Below are positions 8,385 through 14,682 of a DNA stretch of 14,682 nucleotides, piece after piece. The notes below the pieces were generated by a model. It ran no database searches. It saw nothing but the letters and a program-made list of their open reading frames with translations, and was not told the origin of the DNA. The translations under genes and the position numbers were made by a program. The first letter of the stretch is position 1; each line of letters opens with the position of its first letter. Origin of the DNA: CAWEHT01 sp963808455 (GTDB lineage: Bacteria; Chloroflexota; Anaerolineae; CG2-30-64-16); NCBI GenBank assembly GCA_963808455.1, contig CAWEHT010000246.1, positions 1 to 14,682 of the forward strand. Reading direction: 5' to 3'.

Positions 8385-8397
8385 TCTGTGGCGGGGC

Positions 8398-8441
8398 TGC
8401 TATAATCCAAATGTTCAAATGGGTAGCATTTGTGCTAAAAT
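8398..8441 (+). promoter_or_regulatory. Two extended -10 elements ahead of the small protein gene
   Basis: TGC TATAAT (8398-8406) and TGC TAAAAT (8433-8441) are both extended -10 elements, 35 bases apart. The first shares TGCTATAATC with the element at 600. Neither has a good -35. The second would give a leader of about 60 bases to GTG 8508. The interval 8385-8507 otherwise holds no gene I can support. Confidence 0.5.
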
Positions 8442-8507
8442 GTGTTGCTGGGTGGCGTCGCCCCCGGTTCATTGGGGATCTTGACCCGACCCACCCATGG
8501 AGGCTGC

Positions 8508-8846
8508 GTGTTCGATCCAGACAGCCAGGAAGATCGCTTGTTGTTCTTGCTCAACTCTTTCGCCGGAGCCGTCAACGGTGGGCCCTGGACGGTACAAACC
8601 AGCCAACGCTTCTATATGGATGAATTCGGAAATGCTATCCGAGCCGGCACCGTCTATTTTCTGCGCGAGCACGCCGGGCGTGCCGTGCGCCGGCTCGCGC
8701 TGCCTTCTGCGCTTCGGCTTTGGGACCTGCTGATCACCGACAACGACCGGGGGGAGGACATGCGGCAGAGCATGCTGGATGCCCAACGCCAGATCGCGCG
8801 TTCCGATGCCGAGGCCGAAGCTGATTCATACGAGGATCTCACATAA
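8508..8846 (+). CDS. Small acidic protein of unknown function
   Basis: I do not recognise this 112-residue protein. The GTG at 8508 is chosen because GGAGG (8499-8503) sits four bases before it; the frame is open further upstream (GTG 8442) without a comparable site. It begins VFDPDSQEDRLLFLLNSFAG, contains the aromatic segment GPWTVQTSQRFYMDEFGN, and ends in a strongly acidic tail (residues ~85-112, many Asp and Glu). There is no signal peptide or membrane segment, so it should be cytoplasmic. Its stop (TAA 8844-8846) touches the N-terminal coding region of the ybaK-like gene, so the two are probably co-transcribed. It could be an adaptor or regulatory partner, but nothing shows this. Confidence 0.6.
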   Translation: MFDPDSQEDRLLFLLNSFAGAVNGGPWTVQTSQRFYMDEFGNAIRAGTVYFLREHAGRAVRRLALPSALRLWDLLITDNDRGEDMRQSMLDAQRQIARSDAEAEADSYEDLT

Positions 8847-8872
8847 ACACCGACTACCCCAGCACGCCCGCC

Positions 8873-9328
8873 GTGCACGCCCTGCGCGCCCACAGGATTG
8901 ACTTCGTGCCGCATCTCTATCCCTGGCAGGAACATGGCGGCACGTCACACGCGGCGGCCGCACTCGGCGTGGATGAGCACATGGTCATCAAGACTTTGGT
9001 GATGCAGAGCGACCCGCGGCATCCTCTCCTGGTGCTGATGCACGGTGATCGCGAGGTTTCCACCAAGGAATTGGCGTGTGCTCTGGGCGTCAAGCATGTG
9101 GAACCATGCGACGTCGCCACCGCGCAAAAACACACCGGCTACCTGGTCGGCGGCATCAGCCCGTTTGGCACCCGAGCCCGGCTGCCGGTGTGCGTTCAGA
9201 AGACGATCCTCGACCTGGCTCGCATCTTCATCAATGGTGGGCGGCGCGGCTTCCTGGTGGAGATCCAGCCGCAGGCTTTGACGTTGGCACTCGAGGCCCG
9301 ACCGGTAGAGGTCGCCATCCCGGCCTGA
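8873..9328 (+). CDS. ybaK: YbaK/EbsC-type Cys-tRNA(Pro) deacylase
   Basis: This is a single-domain trans-editing enzyme that hydrolyses cysteine wrongly attached to tRNA(Pro). Family marks are VIKTLVMQSD, with the conserved Lys at residue 40 counted from GTG 8873, then GDREVSTKELACALG, the GYLVGGISPFGTR loop, and RRGFLVEIQP. The length (151 residues from GTG) is slightly short. Coding similarity continues upstream to 8843 as NTDYPSTPAVHAL, and TPAV is part of the conserved N-terminus. The only codon that could begin that longer form is ATA 8843-8845, inside ATAA, where an ATGA overlap would be expected. The true start is therefore probably 8843, with a mutated, miscalled or non-standard start codon. 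It works functionally with ProRS, encoded at 3880-5326. Confidence 0.9.
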   Translation: MHALRAHRIDFVPHLYPWQEHGGTSHAAAALGVDEHMVIKTLVMQSDPRHPLLVLMHGDREVSTKELACALGVKHVEPCDVATAQKHTGYLVGGISPFGTRARLPVCVQKTILDLARIFINGGRRGFLVEIQPQALTLALEARPVEVAIPA

Positions 9329-9340
9329 GGCCTTTGCCTC
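9327..9340 (+). terminator. Small hairpin overlapping the ybaK stop
   Basis: GAGGC (9327-9331) and GCCTC (9336-9340) form a 5-bp stem with a CTTT loop, starting within the TGA of the deacylase gene. It is short and lacks a T-tract. Confidence 0.3.
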
Positions 9341-9379
9341 GATCCTGCGTGGTTGGCCCTATTTCACGGGCGAAGCGAA

Positions 9380-9405
9380 AGGCACCTTATCGAGGCGAGG
9401 TGCCT
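9380..9405 (-). terminator. Hairpin between convergent ybaK and dapB
   Basis: AGGCACCT (9380-9387) and AGGTGCCT (9398-9405) form a perfect 8-bp stem with a 10-base loop. On the minus strand the stem is followed by TTTC and begins 16 bases after the dapB stop, so it best fits the end of the minus-strand transcript. On the plus strand it may also protect the ybaK message. Confidence 0.5.
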
Positions 9406-9421
9406 GCCCGGCCCCCACCGG

Positions 9422-10234
9422 CTATTTTAGGGGCGAACCGAAGAGCAGGGTGTCGAGGCCACGCACCAGCCCGGTGATACTCATGACGCGTTGCGTTGCC
9501 AGGATCGTGCCGCCCACGTACGGTTCTGCTCCTGACCCAGCATCGTGGCGGATCGTGAGCCGCTCGTCGGGCAATCCAAACAGGGCCTCGAAGCTCAACA
9601 CGTAGCCCGGCAAGCGCACGGCGTGAACCTGGGTGCCGGCGACGCCGGCACCGCGCGCGTCTGGCCTGCCGTGGGTGTTCTCGATGGGCATAGCGAGTTG
9701 GCTCGGCGCGATCTGCCCCAACGCCTCGGCTAGCTCCTGCGCAGTCCCGCTGGGCGCATCGATCTTGTCGGCCTGGGCATAATCGATGATCTCCCAGGAA
9801 GGCATGTAGCGGGCCGCGATGAGCGCAAAATGCTTGGCCAGGGCCGCGCTGACCGAGAAATTGCCGGCCGCGATCACGCCAAGTCCACACGCGATGGCCT
9901 TCTGCTCGATCTCGACGAACTCTGCAGCCGCCAGGCCCGATGTCCCGATGATCACCCTGAGGCCCCGGTCCAGCGCCCTCAACGTGCGCGCTTTCACCGT
10001 CGCGGGGGTGGTGTAATCGATCAGCACGTCGGCCGGCACGGCGAGCGCTTCATCGAGATCGCCGGCTATCGCGATCCCCGTCTTTGGCAGGCCAAGCGCC
10101 TCACCGATGTCCCGCCCCGCGTCGCGGCGGGCAACGGCCCCCACCAGCTGAAACCCGGGCGCCTTCAGGATGTGCCGCGTGACTGCCCCGCCTGCCCACC
10201 CAGTGGCACCGGCTATGCAAACTCTGATCCCCAT
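9422..10234 (-). CDS. dapB: 4-hydroxy-tetrahydrodipicolinate reductase (DapB), atypical active site
   Basis: This intact 270-residue protein matches the DapB fold. The N-terminal Rossmann motif is GATGWAGG (residues 9-16). DYTTPATV (73-80) and GNFSVSAALAKHF (124-136) follow. The substrate-site signature is KIDAPSGTA (157-165). DapB makes tetrahydrodipicolinate with NAD(P)H in the diaminopimelate/lysine pathway. The catalytic segment normally reading HHxH just before KxDAPSGTA reads YAQAD here (152-156), so both expected histidines are absent. It may be a divergent DapB subgroup or a DapB-like reductase with another substrate. The start at 10234 has GGAGGAGGA (10241-10249) upstream. It lies 17 bases after the flavoprotein gene, presumably in one operon. 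No other lysine gene is in the window. Confidence 0.85.
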   Translation of the reverse strand: MGIRVCIAGATGWAGGAVTRHILKAPGFQLVGAVARRDAGRDIGEALGLPKTGIAIAGDLDEALAVPADVLIDYTTPATVKARTLRALDRGLRVIIGTSGLAAAEFVEIEQKAIACGLGVIAAGNFSVSAALAKHFALIAARYMPSWEIIDYAQADKIDAPSGTAQELAEALGQIAPSQLAMPIENTHGRPDARGAGVAGTQVHAVRLPGYVLSFEALFGLPDERLTIRHDAGSGAEPYVGGTILATQRVMSITGLVRGLDTLLFGSPLK

Positions 10235-10251
10235 GGCTGATCCTCCTCCGT

Positions 10252-10759
10252 CTATTGCGCGGCATCCACCTCGGATGGCACTCGATTGTGTTTGCCTGTC
10301 ATGGCGTAGATGTGGACCCGGCCGATCGTGACGCCGGGCAGGCGATCTTCCGTCAGCAAGCGGGCGCGGGCGGCGGCCGGATTGCTCTCCAGGCGATCGA
10401 TCAGAAGCCCCAACGCGTGGAGCTTCTCTGCCCGGTCCTCCACGAAATCCACGCGGCCCTCAAACTCGACCGTGCGGAAGGCATGATCGCAGGCTCCGTC
10501 CACGTATCCGCAGTCTTCCAGGACCTGGCCCCAGACCGCGGGATTGGCCCGCAGGTAGCTGATTTTGCGTCCCACGCTGGCGCAATGGAAGTAAATGCAG
10601 ACGCGCCTGCCGGTCGTAAGCGTAATTCAGGGTGGCGAGGTAGGGCTGGCTGTCCTCGCACATCGCCAGGGTCAGATACTTCTGGCGGGCAAGGACGGCC
10701 CACATCGCATCTTCATCGACGATGGATTTCTCGGCGCGGCGCAGGTGATATTCAACCAT
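10252..10759 (-). CDS. PNPOx-fold flavoprotein, NimA (nitroimidazole resistance)-like; one frame break
   Basis: Two minus-strand frames make one protein of about 169 residues. The first part, MVEYHLRRAEKSIVDE through LATLNYAYDRQARL, continues in the other frame as IYFHCASVGRKISYLRANP. One extra base at 10597 accounts for the shift. The pattern is that of the pyridoxamine 5'-phosphate oxidase-like split-barrel family of NimA type: IVDEDAMWAVL at the start, a YFHCA-x-x-GRK nucleotide-binding strand, then VEFEGRVDFVED. These proteins bind FMN or a related cofactor, and the natural substrate is usually unknown. Two ATGs are possible (10765 and 10759). GGAGG ends directly at 10765's ATG, so the ATG at 10759, six bases beyond it, is the better start. 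It is transcribed before dapB. Confidence 0.8.
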
Positions 10760-10787
10760 GCTCATCCTCCAGCGTTTTGCTGGCCAC

Positions 10788-10817
10788 AGTATACACAGGA
10801 TTGCCAACGATGTGTAA
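10788..10817 (-). promoter_or_regulatory. Promoter of the flavoprotein-dapB transcript
   Basis: On the minus strand TATACT (10793-10788) is preceded, after 18 bases, by TTACAC (10817-10812). The -10 is good and the -35 moderate. The start site would be near 10781, leaving a leader of about 22 bases with the GGAGG ribosome binding site. Confidence 0.5.
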
Positions 10818-10878
10818 CCGTGCGCCGAGAATGATGGCGTGTCGGGATGGTGGCAGCGGGCTAACCCTCTGTGCGAGC

Positions 10879-11175
10879 TCAGATGAGGCCGTGCTGGACC
10901 AACACGTCCTGGAGTTCTTGCATGGCGGGCTCGATCAGGACATCGCCGCCAATCTGGATCGTGGGGTGACTGGCATCACCGCCGGTCCACCACTGTACCA
11001 TGCTGTTGGCTCGGGGATCGCGGTCCATGTCATAGAACGTGTAGGGAACGTGCAGGCGGTCCAGATAGCGCCGCACCCGTTGTGTGGCCGCGCACCACTG
11101 GGTGCCATAGACCGTCACAGCGTGCGGGGCGTCCGCGCTGGCAGGACGCGACCGCTCAGAGGATTTTGCGAACAC
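10879..11175 (-). CDS. Glutaredoxin/mycoredoxin-like protein, monothiol
   Basis: This is a 98-residue thioredoxin-fold protein. VTVYGTQWCAATQRVRRYL (residues 20-38) is the glutaredoxin active-site strand and helix. The motif is C-A-A-T (C28, T31), so the second cysteine of CxxC is missing and C28 is the only cysteine. HPTIQIGGDVLIEP carries the cis-proline strand, and the WWTGGDASHPT spacing resembles actinobacterial mycoredoxins. The GTG start is supported by AAGGAG (11187-11182) six bases upstream. The gene lies 39 bases after the peroxiredoxin stop, on the same strand, which suggests a shared message. It probably passes electrons from a low-molecular-weight thiol to an oxidised partner; the neighbouring peroxiredoxin is the obvious candidate. 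The thiol is not known. Confidence 0.85.
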   Translation of the reverse strand: MFAKSSERSRPASADAPHAVTVYGTQWCAATQRVRRYLDRLHVPYTFYDMDRDPRANSMVQWWTGGDASHPTIQIGGDVLIEPAMQELQDVLVQHGLI

Positions 11176-11214
11176 GAGGCACTCCTTCAGCCCTGCCGGC
11201 CGAGGCTCATCCCG

Positions 11215-11928
11215 TCAGTCAAGCTGGTGCAAACTTTCGAGATGTTCGAACAGCTCGTAGATATCGGGCACTTTGTGCAGCTCTGGCGCGACCTGCCGCG
11301 TAGCGGATGATGCCCTCACTGTCTATGACGAAAAGGGCGCGCTCCGAAAAGCCGTCGGTGGAGCGATAGACGCCGTAGCGGCGGGCGACGTCGCCCTTGG
11401 GATTGAAGTCGGCCAGCAACGGGATGCTGAGGTCACGCACCGCCGCCCAGGCGCCATGGCTGTAAATGCTATCCACGGAAATGCCGAGCACTTTGGCCCT
11501 GTGTTCGGCAAACGCAGGCAGCTCGCTCTGGTAGAGGCTCAACTGATCGCTGCAGGCCGGGCTCCAGTCCAGCGGGTAGAAGACGAGCACGACGGGCTGG
11601 CCTTTGAAGGCATGCAGCGAGATGGGCCGCGCCTCGGCGTCGAGCAAAGTGAAATCGGGCGCGGGCGTTCCAGGCGCCAGGCCGCGGTTTTCCGCCGTGC
11701 CCTGCATCGCCGGCGCGCTCTTGTAGAGGTTGAAGACGTCCGTCTCCTTCCTCGCCACCGCCTCGGCCGTGCCTCTCCCCGGCCCGCCTCGGCGCCAGCC
11801 CTCATGGATCATCGCATGCAGGATGGAGAGGGCCTCCTTTCGGGCGATGCTGCAAGCTCTGTCTCGAGCGCGCTGAACCGTTGTTCGAGCTTCGCCAGGC
11901 GCGCGTCGCTGTCTCCGTTTGTCGTCAC
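11215..11928 (-). CDS. 1-Cys peroxiredoxin (AhpC/TSA family) with N-terminal coiled-coil extension; two frame breaks
   Basis: The core is a clear peroxiredoxin: PGTPAPDFTLLD, VVLVFYPLDWSPACSDQLSLY with the peroxidatic Cys, LGISVDSIYSH, PLLADFNPKGDVARRYGVY and ERALFVIDSEGIIRYA. Near 11293 one extra base shifts the frame; the true end reads VAPELHKVPDIYELFEHLES and stops at TGA 11217-11215. Upstream of the usual core lies an extension of about 80 residues. It starts at GTG 11928 with GGGGAG (11941-11936) seven bases before it, and contains ARLAKLEQRFSALETELA, a likely coiled coil. A one-base loss near 11849 separates it from KEALSILHAMIHEG. Only one cysteine is seen in the whole protein, so reduction must come from outside. 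The function is removal of peroxides. A start at 11812 or later would be the conservative alternative. Confidence 0.82.
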
Positions 11929-12226
11929 GTTATCACTCCCCAGCTTGAGCTATCTTGTCTTGCCGGGACCGATTCTAGACGAGGTGGCCCGGCCTGTCAG
12001 TCTTGGGCTTTACTTTTGGCTCAACCGAGCCAGGCGCCCGAAGCGGCAGTCCGGAGGCGTCGGAATCTGGATCACTGAATGGGTTGGGGAAGTACGTCAC
12101 ACTCTCACTATTGCGCCGAAGGGGCCTGGCGCCATGCTCGGCGCTTGTTTTCCTCTATGTGTTATGCCAGGTGCTAGAGCAGTCCATCGATCAGCCTTGC
12201 TGATGCGTCCCGACATGGAGAGCTGA
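11929..12226. other. Divergent intergenic region between peroxiredoxin and ctaB
   Basis: About 300 bases without a convincing gene. The left third holds the minus-strand peroxiredoxin promoter. A plus-strand frame at 12003-12203 (66 codons) is open but shows no family resemblance or good ribosome binding site. I see no strong plus-strand promoter for ctaB; its ribosome binding site GGAG lies at 12216-12219. Confidence 0.5.
11972..12000 (-). promoter_or_regulatory. Promoter of the peroxiredoxin-glutaredoxin transcript
   Basis: On the minus strand CTGACA (12000-11995) and TAGAAT (11977-11972) are 17 bases apart; each matches consensus at five of six positions. The start site would be near 11965, giving a leader of about 37 bases to GTG 11928. 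This supports the longer N-terminus of the peroxiredoxin, because the promoter fits that start. Confidence 0.6.
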
Positions 12227-13145
12227 ATGACTACTGGAGAAGCCACGGTCAAGGGTACCGCGATTTCCTTTTGGCACGAGATCGTCGTTCTTTTCAAGCT
12301 CCGCATCGTGGTCCTGCTGGTGTTTGCGGCAGTCGCAGGGGCTTTCCTGGCCGCTGGCGGGCAGCCTCGCCTTTCAGCGCTGGGTGTGGTATTTGTGACC
12401 GGAACCCTTTCGGCTGCCGGCGCCAGCGCCCTCAACGAGTACATCGAGCGCGATCGCGACGCCGCTCATGGCCCGCACCCGCAAGCGCCCTCTGGTCACG
12501 GGCAGCCTGGGGGCGCATCCTTACTGGGTGCCGTGGCTTGGCGTGGCCCTGATCGCTGCTCCGGTCCTGGCCGTGCTGCCAACGAACCCCGCCCTGGCCA
12601 TGGCCCTGGCCGCGGGCGCCTTCATCTACGTGGTCGTCTACACGCTGTGGCTGAAGCCGCGCAGCGTCCTGAATATCGTGATCGGGGGTGCGGCGGGCAG
12701 TTGCGCTGTCCTGAGCGGGTCTGCCGCCGCTGGCAACTGGGCCAGCCCCGGCGCCCTGGCACTGGCGCTATTGGTCTTCCTGTGGACGCCGATCCATTTC
12801 TGGGCGTTGGCGCTGGTCTATCGCGAGGACTATGCCCGCGCGGGCGTGCCCATGCTGCCCGTGCAGGTGACCGCGCGGGCCGCCGCGGCCTGGGGGTTGG
12901 TCCACGGCGTGGGGGCTGCTGCCACGAGCGTTGCACTGATCTTCCTGCGCCCCGCGTTGGGGCCCGTCTATTTCATCCCGGCTGGCGCAGCGGCCGTAGC
13001 GCTGGTGCTGGAGGGCGGCCAACTCGTGCGCACTCCAACCAAGCGCGCGGCCTGGCACTTGTTTCATACGTCAAACCTCTTCTTGTTCGTAGTGCTGCTG
13101 GCCATCTGTCTCGGCGGTATTGTTCATCTCCCCTGGCCGTTCTGA
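12227..13145 (+). CDS. ctaB: Protohaem IX farnesyltransferase (haem O synthase), one frame break
   Basis: This UbiA-superfamily membrane enzyme transfers a farnesyl group to haem b to make haem O for haem-copper oxidases. One extra base at about 12464 splits it. Correcting it gives the diagnostic NEYIERDRDALMARTRKRPL with the N-x3-D-x3-D prenyl-diphosphate motif. Further marks are YTLWLKPRSVLNIVIGGAAG, FLWTPIHFWALALVYREDYARAGVPMLPV, and a C-terminal HLFHTSNLFLFVVLLA segment. There are about eight or nine hydrophobic helices over ~305 residues, the normal length. ATG 12227 follows GGAG at 12216-12219. No cytochrome oxidase subunit or ctaA is adjacent, so it stands alone here. The Pro-Pro seen in many family members (IGGxAGAxPP) is AGSCAVLSG here, a modest divergence. 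Confidence 0.93.
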
Positions 13146-13216
13146 GCTCGAACCGCGAGCCTCACACGATCGAATAGGGGCCGCTCACGGCTGGAGCCCC
13201 CGCGGCCGGCGGGGGC
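13146..13216 (+). terminator. Two hairpins downstream of ctaB
   Basis: GCTCG (13146-13150) and CGAGC (13156-13160) form a short stem directly after the stop. GCCCCCGC (13196-13203) and GCGGGGGC (13209-13216) form a perfect, very stable 8-bp stem with a five-base loop. Neither has a T-tract. The second is the strongest short hairpin in the window and probably ends or stabilises the ctaB message. Confidence 0.45.
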
Positions 13217-13244
13217 GGTGCGGCGGGGCCACGGTGATTGGACG

Positions 13245-13301
13245 GATCGTCACGGTTGGGCTTTAATGGGGCCTGGGCGTGACGATCTCTCTTGGCCCCA
13301 T
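13245..13301 (+). promoter_or_regulatory. Two interleaved inverted repeats ahead of the glycosyltransferase gene
   Basis: GATCGTCACG (13245-13254) is a perfect 10-base inverted repeat of CGTGACGATC (13278-13287). ATGGGGCC (13266-13273) is a perfect 8-base inverted repeat of GGCCCCAT (13294-13301). The arms alternate A-B-A'-B', so as RNA they can form either a pseudoknot or two competing hairpins. TTTAAT (13262-13267) could be a -10 element. If so, the first repeat would instead be a DNA operator flanking the start site, its arms 33 bases centre to centre (about three helical turns). The gene starts 57 bases further on. Confidence 0.5.
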
Positions 13302-13357
13302 CGCGGATCTGTTTTGCCCTCGATGGTCATCACACGGCGGGAAGGAGCTACCTGATT

Positions 13358-14682
13358 ATGCCCGGATCGCGCTTTGCCCTGGTCGTCCATGCCACCCATG
13401 AGGCTCACATCAAGCTCGGCGGAATCGGGGCAGCCCTCAAGGGCCTGTTGAGCTCGCCGGCGTACACGGCGGAGGTGGCGCGCACGGTCCTGGTCGGCCC
13501 GCTGAACCGGTACAACTATGTGGAAATGGAGCGTTTGACGTCACCGGCCAACCGACTGCAGGTCGTCTATTCCTCGCTTCACAACGTGAACCAGGCAGCA
13601 CCGGCCCTGGCCGACGCGCTGCGTGCCATAGAGGAGCAGATGGGCGTGCACCTGCTCTATGGCCGGAGGGGATTCGGCCCGGCCGAACACGAAGTGGTCC
13701 TTGTGAACGCCCAGGCAATCCGCGGCCCAGTGATCAATAGCTTCAAATTCTTCTGCTGGGATCGCTGGCAGCTCGATTCGCTGCGCTACCAGACGGAATG
13801 GGAATATAGCTTCTTCATGAATGCGGCCGAGCCGCTTTTCGCCGCCCTCGAGGCCGTGACCGGTGATTTGCCGGCAGATGCGCCGCGTTACCTGATCGCC
13901 CACGAATGGATGGGGTTGCCCGTTGTCCTGAGCGCTGACCTGCACGCGCCCGGCCGCTACAAGAGCGTCTTTTACGCTCACGAGGTGGCTGTTGTTCGGC
14001 GGCTGGTCGAGTACAACGGTGGCCACGACACACGCTTTTACAACGCGCTGCGTTTGGGGCTGGCTCAAGGCCACAGCCTGGATGCCGTTTTTGGCGACCA
14101 GGCAGGGTTTTTCAAACACGCCATGGTGCAGCAGCGCCGGGATCTGCGACGGGATGTTCGCGGTCGGCGACCTGGTGATCGACGAATTGCGCTTCTTGGG
14201 CGGCGTCGTGGGCAGCAAGCCGGTTGAGCTGGTCTACAATGGTGTGCCCGCCGCCTCGATCGATATGGCGCGCAAGCTGGCCAGCCGCGAGCTGATGCTC
14301 CAATATGCGCAGAACCTCGTGGGTTATCGCCCCGACTATGTCTTTACGCACGTCGGGCGTCTGGTGGTCAGCAAGGCGCTCTGGCGTGACCTGCGAGTTC
14401 TCGAGCATATGGACCGTCTGCTGGCAGCCCAGGGCAAGAACGCGATCTTCTTCATCGTCGCCACAGGGGATCCCATGGGCCGGTTGCCGTTCGACGTGCA
14501 CCGCTGGGAGCACGAGTATGGCTGGCCGGTTGGCCATCGTGCCGACAACGGCGATCTGCGCGGCGACGAAGATGCCTTTTTCTTCCACGCCATCGAGCCC
14601 TTCCATTGGGGCCACCACAACGTCCGCGTGCTCCTTGTCAACCAGTTCGGCTGGAGCCGCGAGCGATGTGGGGATCGCATGC
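13358..14682 (+). CDS. GT4/GT5-fold glycosyltransferase, glycogen synthase-like (3' end outside window; one frame break)
   Basis: The protein begins MPGSRFALVVHATHEAHIKLGGIGAALKGLL, where the K-x-GG-x-G motif is the sugar-nucleotide-binding start typical of glycogen/starch synthases (GT5) and related GT-B enzymes. Further marks are APRYLIAHEWMGLP, KSVFYAHEVAVVRRL and a second-domain segment ELVYNGVPA. One extra base at about 14135 shifts the frame after KHAMVQQ; reading resumes as AGICDGMFAVGDLVIDELRFLGG and stays open to the last base (about 441 residues visible). It ends in VLLVNQFGWSRERCG, where the second Rossmann domain is still under way. GAAGGAG (13341-13347) precedes ATG 13358. The donor and acceptor cannot be told from sequence; it may not be a true glycogen synthase. 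An in-frame start at 13292 lies inside the leader structure and is less likely. Confidence 0.75.

Noticed and set aside
12003..12203. 66-codon plus-strand frame upstream of ctaB
   Set aside because: No family resemblance, no ribosome binding site and unconvincing codon use; treated as non-coding.

Overview
The window looks like a chromosomal segment from a GC-rich bacterium, most likely of the Chloroflexota (Anaerolineae-like). That placement is an inference. It rests on the GC-rich codon use, a type 3 (archaeal-like) prolyl-tRNA synthetase, a secreted COG4315-type repeat protein, large GT-C-like membrane proteins, a peroxiredoxin/mycoredoxin-like pair, and extended -10 promoters placed close to start codons. 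No rRNA, tRNA or CRISPR array was seen.

Layout, left to right. (1) 1-1137: the 3' end of a DDE transposase, a small HExxH metallopeptidase gene with one frameshift, and an orphan copy of the last ~20 codons of a second metallopeptidase. (2) 1375-8384, plus strand: a secreted two-repeat protein, a glcD-type FAD oxidase, proS, a stand-alone pyruvate-kinase C-terminal-like protein, and an overlapping large membrane protein. (3) 8508-9328, plus strand: an unrecognised small acidic protein followed by a YbaK-type Cys-tRNA(Pro) deacylase. (4) 9422-10759, minus strand: a NimA/PNPOx-like flavoprotein followed by an atypical dapB. (5) 10879-11928, minus strand: a 1-Cys peroxiredoxin followed by a monothiol glutaredoxin. 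(6) 12227 to the end, plus strand: ctaB (haem O synthase), then a structured leader and a GT4/GT5-fold glycosyltransferase cut by the window end.

About eleven single-step frame breaks interrupt otherwise well-conserved genes: metallopeptidase 1, glcD 2, proS 2, membrane protein 1, PNPOx 1, peroxiredoxin 2, ctaB 1, glycosyltransferase 1. Housekeeping genes such as proS are affected and the reading resumes cleanly each time, so uncorrected sequencing or assembly error is the best explanation, not mass gene decay. The affected genes are therefore given as full-length spans with the break positions stated.

Functional links: ProRS mischarges tRNA(Pro) with cysteine and YbaK clears that product, and both are encoded within 3.6 kb. 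The 1-Cys peroxiredoxin needs an external thiol donor and a glutaredoxin-like protein lies directly downstream of it. I do not see a clear multi-gene novel system. The most unusual points are the interleaved inverted repeats at 13245-13301, the tandem metallopeptidase remnant, the DapB lacking its catalytic histidine motif, the ATAA junction before ybaK, and the redox pair.
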